Assembly: GCA_003242315.1 (NCBI GenBank)
Contig: QGUY01000028.1
Location: 1 to 21,990, forward strand
Length of the DNA: 21,990 nt
Source: Bacteroidota bacterium
GTDB taxonomy: Bacteria; Bacteroidota; Bacteroidia; Cytophagales; Cyclobacteriaceae
Direction of reading: 5' to 3'
The notes under the pieces were generated by a model. It was not told the origin of the DNA. It was given only the letters and a program-made list of their open reading frames with translations, and ran no database searches. The translations under genes were made by a program, and so were the position numbers. Positions 1 to 7,428 of this stretch are shown here, piece after piece; within the stretch, counting starts at the first letter, position 1; each line of letters begins with the position of its first letter.

Positions 1-59
1 GAGACGGCTCCGTGGGCGTTTAGTTTAATTTGTCCCCGCCAAACACCAAAAAAACATAA

Positions 60-1475
60 CATTATAGGTGGTCCCACGGTCCGACGACGAGAATTTTTCA
101 CGCCCTCAACCCCGAATCTTATACGGTAAGGGTTACCGATGGTACGGGTTGCTTCCGTGACATTCCCTACGTTATCCTCGAACCTTCGGGGATCACGGCA
201 ACCGCCACTGTCACCAACACACAGTGCAACGCGGAAGGCGCGTTCAATATTGACCTGACCGTCAATGGTGGAACCGGTCCCTACACGTACGAGTGGTCTA
301 ACGGTAGCACTACTCAAGACTTGACCGGTGTGAATTCAGGGATCTATACCGTGACCATCACAGATGCTGGTGGTTGTACCACGACTCATGAGGTTGAAGT
401 TACAGGAACGCCGCCGACGTGGTCATGTACTATCAGTCCTTCTGAAGACGAAGTCATCTGCAGCTCTACCGGAAACATTCTGAATTCGGCTGTTGCCGGT
501 GCCGACAGCTATCAGTGGTCGGTTACGAGCACAGACAACCAGTGGACAATCACTTCCGGTGCCGGAGCATCGTCAGTGACCTATACAGCTGGTGGCCCTG
601 GCAGCACGGCCACGTTTACGCTGACGGCAACCATGGACGGATGCACGCAAACCTGTGAATACGTAGTTACTACCTGTAAGAGTGATGAAGAGGAGCCTGG
701 AGAAGAACCCGGTGAACCGGGTGAGGAGCCTGATGGCGAAGATCCAGGTCAGGACCCTGGGGAAGACCCGAATGATCCTGGAGAAAATCCGCAGGAACCC
801 GGTGGCGGAAATGAAAGCTGTGAAGATTGCTTGTGGACGGAAGTCGTCAGCGTAGATCGCGACGGCAACTGTACGACCTACACCATGCAGGTGAACACCA
901 ACGGTGCATGCCGTTATGAACTCTCACACTGGACGATCGCCATTCCGTGTGGCAAGCCGAAATACTACTCGAACTCGGAAGGCTGGAAAATGGAGTATGG
1001 CAAGGATCCGACCACAGGCCTGTACGGGTTGAAGGTTGATGACATAGATGATTTTGGAAAGACGCCCGACTCGTTTACCGTAACGTTTACCATCTGCGCA
1101 TACGACTATGGATGTAAGGATGAGCTGAGCGACTGGAAACCTAAGGTTGGTTACAAGGCCGGACAGTGTGTGGCCTATGATCGAATAGACATCGACGATG
1201 AAGTCGATGAAGATCCCGATGGTCCTATCTGTAAGGCATATCCTAATCCTTACGTCGACAGGCTGTGTTTTGAATGGACCGCCGATAAAGATGATGACGT
1301 GTGGCTGGATCTCCTGGACATGAATGGTAACCACGTTAAGTCGCTGTACTGCGGCAAAGTGTATCGCGGTGAGCGTTACAAAGTGGAGTGCGGTGACCTG
1401 ACGAAGTCGATGTACATCTACAGGTTCAAGTCAAGGCATAAAACATCATACGGAAAGATCTGCAAGATCAGGTGA
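60..1475 (+). CDS. SprB-repeat, T9SS-sorted secreted protein (3' part)
   Basis: This is the C-terminal part of a large cell-surface or secreted protein. In-frame translation shows SprB-type repeats: one ends in SYTVRVTDGTGC, and the next reads PYTYEWSNGSTT followed by IYTVTITDAGGC. A PKD-like domain follows (about 430-675), then an acidic Pro/Gly linker rich in EPGE/DPGE units (about 684-812), a Cys-containing domain, and a C-terminal domain beginning KAYPNPYVDRL and ending GKICKIR (about 1225-1472). That end fits the type A Por secretion signal, so export through the type IX system is expected. SprB repeats are known from gliding adhesins; whether this protein is an adhesin is inference. Codon 60 is simply the first after an in-frame TAA at 57-59. 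Homology-like coding continues upstream, so neither 60 nor the internal TTG at 321 is the true start. The gene faces the RNase G operon across a shared terminator. Confidence 0.88.
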   Translation, partial: HYRWSHGPTTRIFHALNPESYTVRVTDGTGCFRDIPYVILEPSGITATATVTNTQCNAEGAFNIDLTVNGGTGPYTYEWSNGSTTQDLTGVNSGIYTVTITDAGGCTTTHEVEVTGTPPTWSCTISPSEDEVICSSTGNILNSAVAGADSYQWSVTSTDNQWTITSGAGASSVTYTAGGPGSTATFTLTATMDGCTQTCEYVVTTCKSDEEEPGEEPGEPGEEPDGEDPGQDPGEDPNDPGENPQEPGGGNESCEDCLWTEVVSVDRDGNCTTYTMQVNTNGACRYELSHWTIAIPCGKPKYYSNSEGWKMEYGKDPTTGLYGLKVDDIDDFGKTPDSFTVTFTICAYDYGCKDELSDWKPKVGYKAGQCVAYDRIDIDDEVDEDPDGPICKAYPNPYVDRLCFEWTADKDDDVWLDLLDMNGNHVKSLYCGKVYRGERYKVECGDLTKSMYIYRFKSRHKTSYGKICKIR

Positions 1476-1502
1476 TGATGGGTTGAGGCGATTTGAAAAA
1501 GG

Positions 1503-1535
1503 AAGCCCCGACAATGCGTCGGGGCTTTTTTTATT
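1503..1535. terminator. bidirectional Rho-independent terminator
   Basis: A perfect 10-bp stem (AAGCCCCGAC at 1503-1512 with GTCGGGGCTT at 1518-1527) and a 5-nt loop are followed by a T run on the plus strand. A-rich sequence on the left side gives a U tract on the minus strand as well. It sits between the convergent SprB-repeat gene and the RNase G gene and should serve both. Confidence 0.93.
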
Positions 1536-1556
1536 TGCGACAAAGAAGATTAATGC

Positions 1557-3110
1557 TCAGGCAAGCTGAATTTCCTCGCCCTCCTTATTAAGGAACTTAA
1601 ATTCGGTGATGGCGAGGGAACTGTCCTTTTCCATCCGCAGCCAGCGTTTGTATTTGAAATACCAGCGCATGCGAATGGAGATAAGGCCATGGGTGAAGTA
1701 TGCATAGAGGTACGGATGCAATGCGAGCAGCAAATACCGCTCGTTTTGTTTGGTGATCAGGTGTTCGATATACTTTTCTATTTGATCGGACACCAGGATT
1801 GAAGCGGTGATCTTGCCGGTGCCATTGCACGTAGGGCAGTTCTCCTTGGTGGTGATGTTCATCTGCGGCCTTACGCGTTCGCGGGTGATCTGCATGAGGC
1901 CGAACTTGGATAGCGGAAGCACCGTGAACTTGGCCTTGTCATCCGCCATCTCCTCCTTCATCGTCTTGTAGATCAACTTCTTGTTTTCGGGGTTCTTCAT
2001 GTCGATGAAGTCGATGACGATGATACCACCCATATCCCGAAGCCTGAGCTGTCGGGCAATTTCTTTGGCGGCCTCGAGGTTTACGGAGAGCGCCGTGGTT
2101 TCCTGGCTTTCTTCCCGGTTAGATTTGTTGCCGCTATTCACGTCGATCACGTGAAGGGCCTCTGTGTGTTCGATGATCAGGTAGCCGCCACCGCGCAGGC
2201 TTACGGTCTGACCGAACGCGGTCTTTATCTGTCGCTCGATTCCAAAGGCCTCGAAAATCTTCGCTTTGCCGGTGTAGAGCCGGACAATTTTTTCCTTTTC
2301 GGGGGCGATGGTGCGGATATACGATTTGACCTCGTCGTATATTCTCTTGTCGTCGACCTGAATGCTGTCGAACGATTCATTAAGAAGGTCGCGGAGCAGG
2401 GCCGAGGTCTTGCTGATTTCACCGATGACCTTGTCTCGCGGATTGGCGGTGACGAGGCGCTTTATCCCATCTTCCCAGGTCTTCACCAGATTGCGAAGAT
2501 CACGGTCCAGTTCGGCGACATCCTTGTTTTCCGCCACCGTTCTGATGATGACCCCGAAGTTGTCGGGTTTGATGGATTGCATCAGCCGGAGGAGGCGCTT
2601 GCGCTCCTCGCTGCTGGTGATCTTCTTCGATACGCTTACGGCATTGGAAAAAGGTACCAGTACCAGGTACCTTCCTGCCAGGGACAACTCACAGGATAGT
2701 CGTGGTCCCTTCGTGGAGATAGGTTCCTTGACAATTTGAACCGGGATAACATGGCCCTTTGCCAATTGCTGGCTGATCTTGCCATGCTTGTCTATATCCG
2801 ATTCAAGCTTAAATTTTTCCAGTTTGATACCATTGATCTTTCGGTTGCGCACCAGCTTCGTGAATTTTTGCAGCGAGCTGAATTGCGGTCCGAGATCAAG
2901 GTAATGGAGAAACGCATCCTTGTCGTAGCCGACATCAATGAAGGCAGCATTGAGTCCCTGGACCACTTTCTTAACGGATCCAAGGTATATATCGCCAACA
3001 CTGAATTTGCTTCCTCCCTCGTCCTGGTGAAATTCTACAAGCGTCTTATCTTTTAGAAGGGCTATCCGACATCCGTTCTGAGTTCCATTGATGATTAGTT
3101 CATTACTCAA
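1557..3110 (-). CDS. rng: ribonuclease G (Rne/Rng family)
   Basis: Single-strand-specific endoribonuclease of the RNase E/G family, acting in rRNA maturation and mRNA decay in the cytoplasm. The 517-residue length fits RNase G or short RNase E-type proteins of Bacteroidota. An S1-like RNA-binding domain lies near residues 35-130. The catalytic region has the two Mg-binding aspartate motifs, HVIDVNSG (D323) and VIDFIDM (D367/D370). The zinc-link motif CPTCNGTG (C425, C428) would support dimer or tetramer formation. No long C-terminal degradosome scaffold is present, which favours RNase G over RNase E. The start MSNELIING is typical of the family. The gene is last in a minus-strand run: HU, TPR protein, COX24-like protein, then rng 34 nt downstream. 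It ends at the bidirectional terminator. Confidence 0.95.
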   Translation of the reverse strand: MSNELIINGTQNGCRIALLKDKTLVEFHQDEGGSKFSVGDIYLGSVKKVVQGLNAAFIDVGYDKDAFLHYLDLGPQFSSLQKFTKLVRNRKINGIKLEKFKLESDIDKHGKISQQLAKGHVIPVQIVKEPISTKGPRLSCELSLAGRYLVLVPFSNAVSVSKKITSSEERKRLLRLMQSIKPDNFGVIIRTVAENKDVAELDRDLRNLVKTWEDGIKRLVTANPRDKVIGEISKTSALLRDLLNESFDSIQVDDKRIYDEVKSYIRTIAPEKEKIVRLYTGKAKIFEAFGIERQIKTAFGQTVSLRGGGYLIIEHTEALHVIDVNSGNKSNREESQETTALSVNLEAAKEIARQLRLRDMGGIIVIDFIDMKNPENKKLIYKTMKEEMADDKAKFTVLPLSKFGLMQITRERVRPQMNITTKENCPTCNGTGKITASILVSDQIEKYIEHLITKQNERYLLLALHPYLYAYFTHGLISIRMRWYFKYKRWLRMEKDSSLAITEFKFLNKEGEEIQLA

Positions 3111-3144
3111 AACGCCAAAATGTTTAAGTCAGCTTTAAAAACCC

Positions 3145-3234
3145 TTACTTCTTCTTATGCCTGTTCTTTCTCAGGCGCTTTTTACGCTTGTGGGTTGCCA
3201 TCTTGTGTTTCTTCCTTTTCTTTCCACTTGGCAT
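3145..3234 (-). CDS. 29-aa AURKAIP1/COX24-type (mS38-like) small ribosomal protein
   Basis: A very short ORF encodes 29 residues that start MPSGKKRKKHKMATHKRKKR and end RKNRHKKK. More than half the residues are Lys or Arg. The composition and the HKMATHKRKKRLRKNRHK pattern match the AURKAIP1/COX24 domain family, whose mitochondrial member mS38 and bacterial bS22-like members bind the small ribosomal subunit. A structural role in the ribosome is therefore inferred from the family. The gene lies 47 nt after the TPR gene and 34 nt before rng, in the same orientation. A-rich sequence rather than a Shine-Dalgarno precedes the ATG. It is easily missed because of its size. Confidence 0.85.
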   Translation of the reverse strand: MPSGKKRKKHKMATHKRKKRLRKNRHKKK

Positions 3235-3252
3235 AGAATTTTTTTGGTTTAA

Positions 3253-3266
3253 CCGCCTTGCGGCGG
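3253..3266 (-). other. GNRA-capped hairpin upstream of the COX24-like gene
   Basis: On the minus strand CCGCC and GGCGG flank a GCAA tetraloop. The hairpin ends 18 nt before the start codon of the 29-residue basic protein and begins 15 nt after the TPR stop. No U tract follows directly, so it is not an obvious terminator. It could be an RNA processing or translational control element; this is inference from position only. Confidence 0.45.
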
Positions 3267-3281
3267 AACGTTGAACAAAAA

Positions 3282-4079
3282 TTATTTCAGGTCCTTGAGA
3301 TAGGAATCAACCTCTGCCTGTACGGCAGGATCCCCATCCATGGCTTTTACCTTTTCAAACTGTGCCTTTGCCCGTTCTTTTTCACCGGCGTTCAGGAGCG
3401 CAACGCCCAGGAGTAATTGTCCCTGAAGGTGCGTAGAATCCACCCTTGTCAACATCTCGAAGCGCTCAATGGCGAGTCTGTACTGTCCCGACTGAATGGA
3501 GAGCAGTCCCATGTTGAATAAAGCTTCGGGATGTTGTGGATTGGCCGCTAACACTTCCCGCAGCATTGCGATACCCTGCATCGGATTTTCCGAACTCAGG
3601 TAGGTCATGGCCATCCGCGTCTTGACGTCGAGGTTGGAGGGTTCGGCATTCAACACCTTTCCATAGTACTCGCGCGCCTTCTCGGCCATTTCCTCCTGAC
3701 GGGCGGGGTCCACTGCAAAGGTATATGCCTCGTAATATTTGTCGCCAGCCCGAATCCAGCTTTCCTTAGTGTCGAAGAACGATGCAGCCTCAGCGGCAAA
3801 CCATGCGGCGCTGTCAAATCTTCCAGCTTCCTTGTAACGGTCTGCCAAAGAGTCGGCAAAGATAGCACTTTTTTCCTTTTCCGCAGACGTCTCCCAGGCT
3901 TCCCTGAGGGATGCAATCGCGGATCTGAGTTCCTGGGGAGGTTCGGTGTGGGCAACCTGGCTGGCGGAATCAGCAGGCGCTCCCTGATCTTCGTTGCTGA
4001 CTACGTGTTTGGGTAAAATGAACAGCAGCCAGATCACCAGCAGGCTGACGGTGAAAAGCAGAATACGAATTTTCAGCAT
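3282..4079 (-). CDS. membrane-anchored TPR-repeat protein
   Basis: 265-residue protein with one N-terminal hydrophobic segment (about residues 5-22), then a polar linker and tetratricopeptide-like helices from about residue 65 to the C-terminus. The clearest repeats are around residues 150-250 (for example the stretch with NPQHPEALFNMGLLSIQSGQ). TPR proteins are protein-protein scaffolds; with one signal-anchor helix, most of the protein is expected in the periplasm. The partner is unknown. It follows the HU gene by 21 nt and precedes the COX24-like and rng genes. I infer co-transcription with that operon, but its link to nucleic-acid functions is not evident from its sequence. Confidence 0.85.
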   Translation of the reverse strand: MLKIRILLFTVSLLVIWLLFILPKHVVSNEDQGAPADSASQVAHTEPPQELRSAIASLREAWETSAEKEKSAIFADSLADRYKEAGRFDSAAWFAAEAASFFDTKESWIRAGDKYYEAYTFAVDPARQEEMAEKAREYYGKVLNAEPSNLDVKTRMAMTYLSSENPMQGIAMLREVLAANPQHPEALFNMGLLSIQSGQYRLAIERFEMLTRVDSTHLQGQLLLGVALLNAGEKERAKAQFEKVKAMDGDPAVQAEVDSYLKDLK

Positions 4080-4100
4080 GATTGGGGAGGATGGGCAACA

Positions 4101-4436
4101 TCAATCCACATCCATGTCCTTGAGGTTAGCCTGCTTCTCAGCCATCTGCTTGACCTTTTCGCTGGTCTTGATCTTGTTCACGAAGATCTTGGCCGGCTTG
4201 AAGCTCGGTATATAATGCTCGTCGATGACAAGCGCAGTGTTTCTTGAAATGTTTCGGGCTATTTTTTTCTTCCGCTTCTTATTGACAAAACTCCCAAAGC
4301 CGCGAATGTAGATATTGTGCCCATTTGCCATCGACGACTTGACAACGCTAAAGAAGGCTTCCACAGACGCCGTCACGTCGGCCTTGTCAACACCGGTCTT
4401 CTCCGCAATCTCGTTAATTACATCTGCCTTGGTCAC
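4101..4436 (-). CDS. HU/IHF-family DNA-binding protein
   Basis: Small nucleoid protein that bends and wraps DNA as a dimer. The 111 residues show the HU fold: an N-terminal helical part (MTKADVINEIAEKTGV), the GFGSF turn, the basic beta-arm with KKRKKKIARN, and the family ending IPSFKPAKIFV. Typical HU is about 90 residues; this one carries an extra charged tail of about 20 residues (KIKTSEKVKQM onward). The start codon is GTG at 4436-4434. No in-frame ATG lies just upstream, and the MTKAD start matches relatives. It is the first gene of the HU-TPR-COX24-rng run. A perfect Bacteroidota -7 box lies 44 nt upstream. Whether it acts as HU or an IHF-like paralogue cannot be decided here. Confidence 0.93.
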   Translation of the reverse strand: MTKADVINEIAEKTGVDKADVTASVEAFFSVVKSSMANGHNIYIRGFGSFVNKKRKKKIARNISRNTALVIDEHYIPSFKPAKIFVNKIKTSEKVKQMAEKQANLKDMDVD

Positions 4437-4479
4437 TTTTGGTAAAAGTTTAAATGATTGAGAAAAAATTAAGGGATCG

Positions 4480-4510
4480 CAAAGTTAATTTGCAGTCGCC
4501 GATTATGAAA
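4480..4510 (-). promoter_or_regulatory. Bacteroidota-type promoter for the HU operon
   Basis: The minus strand reads TAACTTTG (plus 4480-4487), a perfect match to the TAnnTTTG -7 element. A TTTC (plus 4507-4510) lies 19 nt upstream as an imperfect TTTG -33 element. Transcription would start near 4473, giving a leader of about 37 nt. The element overlaps a near match (TTAATTTG, 4485-4492) on the plus strand that could serve mutY. Confidence 0.65.
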
Positions 4511-5602
4511 TCAATATTGAAAAAAACTGATAATCAAGGGGATGGAAGCCGATATTTCTCCGAAAAAATCGTTGAATGGTATCATGCGAACCATAGAAAA
4601 CTCCCGTGGCGCGAAACCCGCGATCCCTATCGCATTTGGTTGTCAGAAGTAATCCTCCAGCAAACCCGTGTGGCCCAGGGATTGCCCTACTACCTGCGGT
4701 TTGTCTCGCACTATCCATCCGTTTATGCGCTGGCCTCGGCACCGGAAGAAGAAGTACTGCGACATTGGCAAGGGCTTGGATACTATACCCGCGCGCGCAA
4801 CCTCATACGCTGCGCAAAGGTTGTCGTCAACGAACATGGCGGCGCCTTTCCGAGTAGTTATGAAAAGTTGCGGCTATTGCCGGGCGTTGGCGACTATACC
4901 GCCGCGGCAATCGCGTCCATCGCCTTCGATGAACCCGTAGCCGTTGTCGACGGCAACGTGTTCCGCGTCCTGTCAAGATATTTCGGCATTCGTCACGACA
5001 TCGCGCAGTCGGCGTCCCGTAAGGTTTTCGCCCAGCTCGCCGCCTCACTGGTACCCCGCGAATTTCCCGGCACCTACAACCAGGGAATCATGGAATTCGG
5101 GGCGCTATGCTGCCTGCCAAAGACGCCGCAATGCGCGGAGTGCACCCTTGCTGCGGCCTGTTACGCCCGGGAACATCAGGCTCAGGCGCTTCTTCCTGTT
5201 CGCAACGTCAGGAAAACTGCGCGCAAGCGATACTTCTACTACTTCGTTTTCATGAGCGGGAACCGCATCGCCATGCGAAAGCGATCCGACAGGGACATTT
5301 GGCAAAATTTGTACGACTTTTACGTTGCCGAGACTTCAAGGCAGCAGACCCTCAGGAAAGTGCTGGAAAAGGATGAACAGTTGCGGCCACTCGCAGCGCG
5401 ACTCGCTGAATTGGAGGTAACGGGTACCTACAGACACAAACTCACCCACCAGGAAATTTACGCCCGGTTTGTCGTGGTCAGACCGCGATTCAAGCGCGCC
5501 GCTCTGCCGACCGGTCTTACGTTTTTCACGAAAAAAGGCCTGGAACGCCTCCCAAAGCCGGTGCTCATAAGCCGTTTTCTGGCCGACCGGAAAATTTTAT
5601 AG
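4505..5602 (+). CDS. mutY: A/G-specific adenine DNA glycosylase MutY
   Basis: Removes adenine mispaired with 8-oxoguanine, limiting G:C to T:A mutation. From the ATG at 4505 the protein is 365 residues. It has the catalytic Glu in LSEVILQQTRV (E48), the helix-hairpin-helix LPGVGDYTA, and the catalytic Asp in VVDGN (D149). The [4Fe-4S] loop Cys-X6-Cys-X2-Cys-X5-Cys is present (C203, C210, C213, C219). The C-terminal NUDIX-like domain (about 235-365), which reads the oxidised guanine, is also present. An upstream in-frame ATG at 4454 would add 17 unconserved residues and place the start only 17 nt from the HU gene, so I prefer 4505. A TTAATTTG box just before it suggests a very short leader. 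It heads the conserved mutY-ssb-gldE-gldD order. Confidence 0.95.
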   Translation: MKSILKKTDNQGDGSRYFSEKIVEWYHANHRKLPWRETRDPYRIWLSEVILQQTRVAQGLPYYLRFVSHYPSVYALASAPEEEVLRHWQGLGYYTRARNLIRCAKVVVNEHGGAFPSSYEKLRLLPGVGDYTAAAIASIAFDEPVAVVDGNVFRVLSRYFGIRHDIAQSASRKVFAQLAASLVPREFPGTYNQGIMEFGALCCLPKTPQCAECTLAAACYAREHQAQALLPVRNVRKTARKRYFYYFVFMSGNRIAMRKRSDRDIWQNLYDFYVAETSRQQTLRKVLEKDEQLRPLAARLAELEVTGTYRHKLTHQEIYARFVVVRPRFKRAALPTGLTFFTKKGLERLPKPVLISRFLADRKIL

Positions 5603-5609
5603 TTACCCC

Positions 5610-5617
5610 TAACTTTG
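5610..5617 (+). promoter_or_regulatory. -7 promoter element upstream of ssb
   Basis: TAACTTTG matches TAnnTTTG exactly, 86 nt before the ssb ATG and just after the mutY stop. No convincing TTTG -33 element is seen at the expected distance. It may give ssb a promoter of its own in addition to read-through from mutY. Confidence 0.5.
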
Positions 5618-5703
5618 GTACTTTTACCCTAACCGGATTGCCATCGGAATCGAACCCGATAGCTATCCGAGACGTTCTTCCGATATCAAGTAAATCCAAT
5701 TAT

Positions 5704-6141
5704 ATGTCAGGAGTAAACAGAGTAATCTTGGTGGGTCGGCTCGGAAAAGACCCTGAAGTAAGAAATCTGGAGAGTGGGGTCGCCGTGGCAAACTTCAGCC
5801 TGGCAACCTCTGAAACTTATAAGGACCGTACAACTGGCGAAAAAAGAGAAACCACAGAATGGCACAACATTGTGTTGTGGCGTGGGCTCGCTGAAATCGC
5901 ACAGCGTTACCTGCATAAGGGCGATATGATTTATGTTGAAGGCAAACTTCGCACAAGGTCCTGGGAAAAGGATGGTATTACCCGTTACACCACGGAAGTG
6001 GTGGCCGATAACATGACGATGCTCTCAACGCGGCAGGGTAGCGCCCCGACAGACATGGGCAGTTCAGTGATCCCTGATCGTAGTCAGGAGCCGTATCGGG
6101 CGCCTGTCGACACCAGCAGTACGGACGACCTGCCGTTCTGA
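5704..6141 (+). CDS. ssb: single-stranded DNA-binding protein
   Basis: Coats ssDNA and recruits replication and repair proteins. From the ATG at 5704 (MSGVNRVILVGRLGKDPE) the protein is 145 residues with a complete OB fold to about residue 110 (including TTEWHNIVLW and YVEGKLRTRSW). A short flexible tail ends in the acidic tip DDLPF, the interaction peptide of bacterial SSB. The frame stays open upstream to a TTG at 5638, but that extension has no family similarity and follows a perfect -7 box, so 5704 is chosen. It lies between mutY and gldE, the same order known from Flavobacterium gliding loci. Confidence 0.96.
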   Translation: MSGVNRVILVGRLGKDPEVRNLESGVAVANFSLATSETYKDRTTGEKRETTEWHNIVLWRGLAEIAQRYLHKGDMIYVEGKLRTRSWEKDGITRYTTEVVADNMTMLSTRQGSAPTDMGSSVIPDRSQEPYRAPVDTSSTDDLPF

Positions 6142-6165
6142 TTGTAGTACCAATGTCATTCCGCT

Positions 6166-7428
6166 TTGGACGAACCTCCCAGTTACGCGTTATACCTTCT
6201 GGCTAGTTCAGGTACCGGCCTGATTTACATTCTGGGCATTACAGCTCTGCTGTTGCTTGGATTGTCCGCCCTGATAACCGCTTCGGAAACCGCGCTGTTG
6301 CAGGACGAAGGAAGCAAGCGCAACGGAAGTTCCACGAACCTGAAGGACGCAACGCTTCTGCCGGCAACGATACGGATTGTCCGGCATGCGCTGGTCATCG
6401 CTGTGGTTACCCTTTGTGCAGGCATACTCTGGACGCCCTACGGAGAAGCACATGCGCGCAGTATTACGATTCTCGTCATCGTCATTGTCACAACATTCGC
6501 GCTTGTGGCCTTTGGCGACCTGACGCCACGCGCAGTTGCAGCACGGTATCGAACGCGACTTATCCGCATTATGCTTCCGTTCTGGAAGTTTGCGCTGAGT
6601 GCCTGCAAGCCTCTGGCGGTAGCCCTGTCCGGTATGGACCGTGCTGCTGAGCAACGCCTGCAAGAGCAGGTGATGCCGGCACGCGCACAGTCTTCCAACG
6701 GAATTAACGGCGAGGAACCGGATTTCCTCAAGGGAATTGAAGGCTTCGGAACCCTCACGGTTCGCCAGGTTATGCGCTCGCGCATTGACATCGCAGCGGT
6801 AGACGTTGCGATGAATTTCCATGAGTTGATGGACTACATCAACAAGACGGGATTCTCCCGCATGCCTGCATATCGCGACACCATCGATCATATCGAGGGT
6901 ATCCTGTATATCAAGGATCTGCTTCCTTTCACAGAGGAAGACGAGAATTTCAGATGGCAGAATCTTCTGCGTCCGGGATTTTTTGTTCCCGAAAACAAAA
7001 AGATCGATTCACTGCTGAAGGATTTCCAGGAAAAACGTGTTCATATTGCGATGGTCGTCGACGAATACGGCGGCACGGTTGGACTTATCACCCTGGAGGA
7101 TATCATCGAGGAAATCATTGGTGAAATCAACGATGAATTCGATGAAGAAGCCACGGGATTCCGTCAAATCGATGAACACACCTACGTCTTTGAGGGAAAG
7201 ACACTATTACATGACCTTTGCAAGACGCTGGAAGTGGATGGTAGCATATTTGATGAAGTAAGAGGTGAAAGCGAATCGCTGGCAGGTCTCATTCTCGAGC
7301 TGACGAACGACTTGCCAAACGTGGGCAAGAAAATTACCTTCAAGCAGTTTACGTTTACTATTGAGGCGGTCGACAAAAGAAGGATTAAGCGCGTAAGGGT
7401 CCATATCAATGAACATGAAGAATCTTAA
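6166..7428 (+). CDS. gldE: gliding motility-associated protein GldE (CNNM/CBS family)
   Basis: Inner-membrane protein of the HlyC/CorC/CNNM family needed for or supporting GldD function in gliding and T9SS bacteria. The 420 residues comprise a DUF21-like membrane domain (hydrophobic segments near 17-38, 72-90, 98-118 and 135-155), a CBS pair (about 199-320, with TLTVRQVMRSR and MVVDEYGGTVGLITLEDI), and a C-terminal CorC_HlyC domain (about 335-415). The start is TTG at 6166: it yields MDEPPSY, matching the acidic-proline start of GldE relatives, and an in-frame TAG lies at 6145. An ATG at 6153 is in another frame and stops after 17 codons. The 3' end overlaps gldD by 20 nt, implying translational coupling. 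Family members move or sense Mg2+; the role of GldE itself is unsettled. Confidence 0.92.
   Translation: MDEPPSYALYLLASSGTGLIYILGITALLLLGLSALITASETALLQDEGSKRNGSSTNLKDATLLPATIRIVRHALVIAVVTLCAGILWTPYGEAHARSITILVIVIVTTFALVAFGDLTPRAVAARYRTRLIRIMLPFWKFALSACKPLAVALSGMDRAAEQRLQEQVMPARAQSSNGINGEEPDFLKGIEGFGTLTVRQVMRSRIDIAAVDVAMNFHELMDYINKTGFSRMPAYRDTIDHIEGILYIKDLLPFTEEDENFRWQNLLRPGFFVPENKKIDSLLKDFQEKRVHIAMVVDEYGGTVGLITLEDIIEEIIGEINDEFDEEATGFRQIDEHTYVFEGKTLLHDLCKTLEVDGSIFDEVRGESESLAGLILELTNDLPNVGKKITFKQFTFTIEAVDKRRIKRVRVHINEHEES

Noticed and set aside
2151..2699. 182-codon plus-strand ORF inside rng
   Set aside because: Antisense to the catalytic part of RNase G; no independent start context or family resemblance.
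5638..5703. N-terminal extension of SSB from TTG 5638
   Set aside because: Residues do not resemble the SSB family; the ATG at 5704 begins exactly at the conserved MSGVNRVILVGRLG.
6208..6891. 227-codon minus-strand ORF inside gldE
   Set aside because: Antisense shadow of a conserved membrane protein gene; low-complexity translation without recognisable family.
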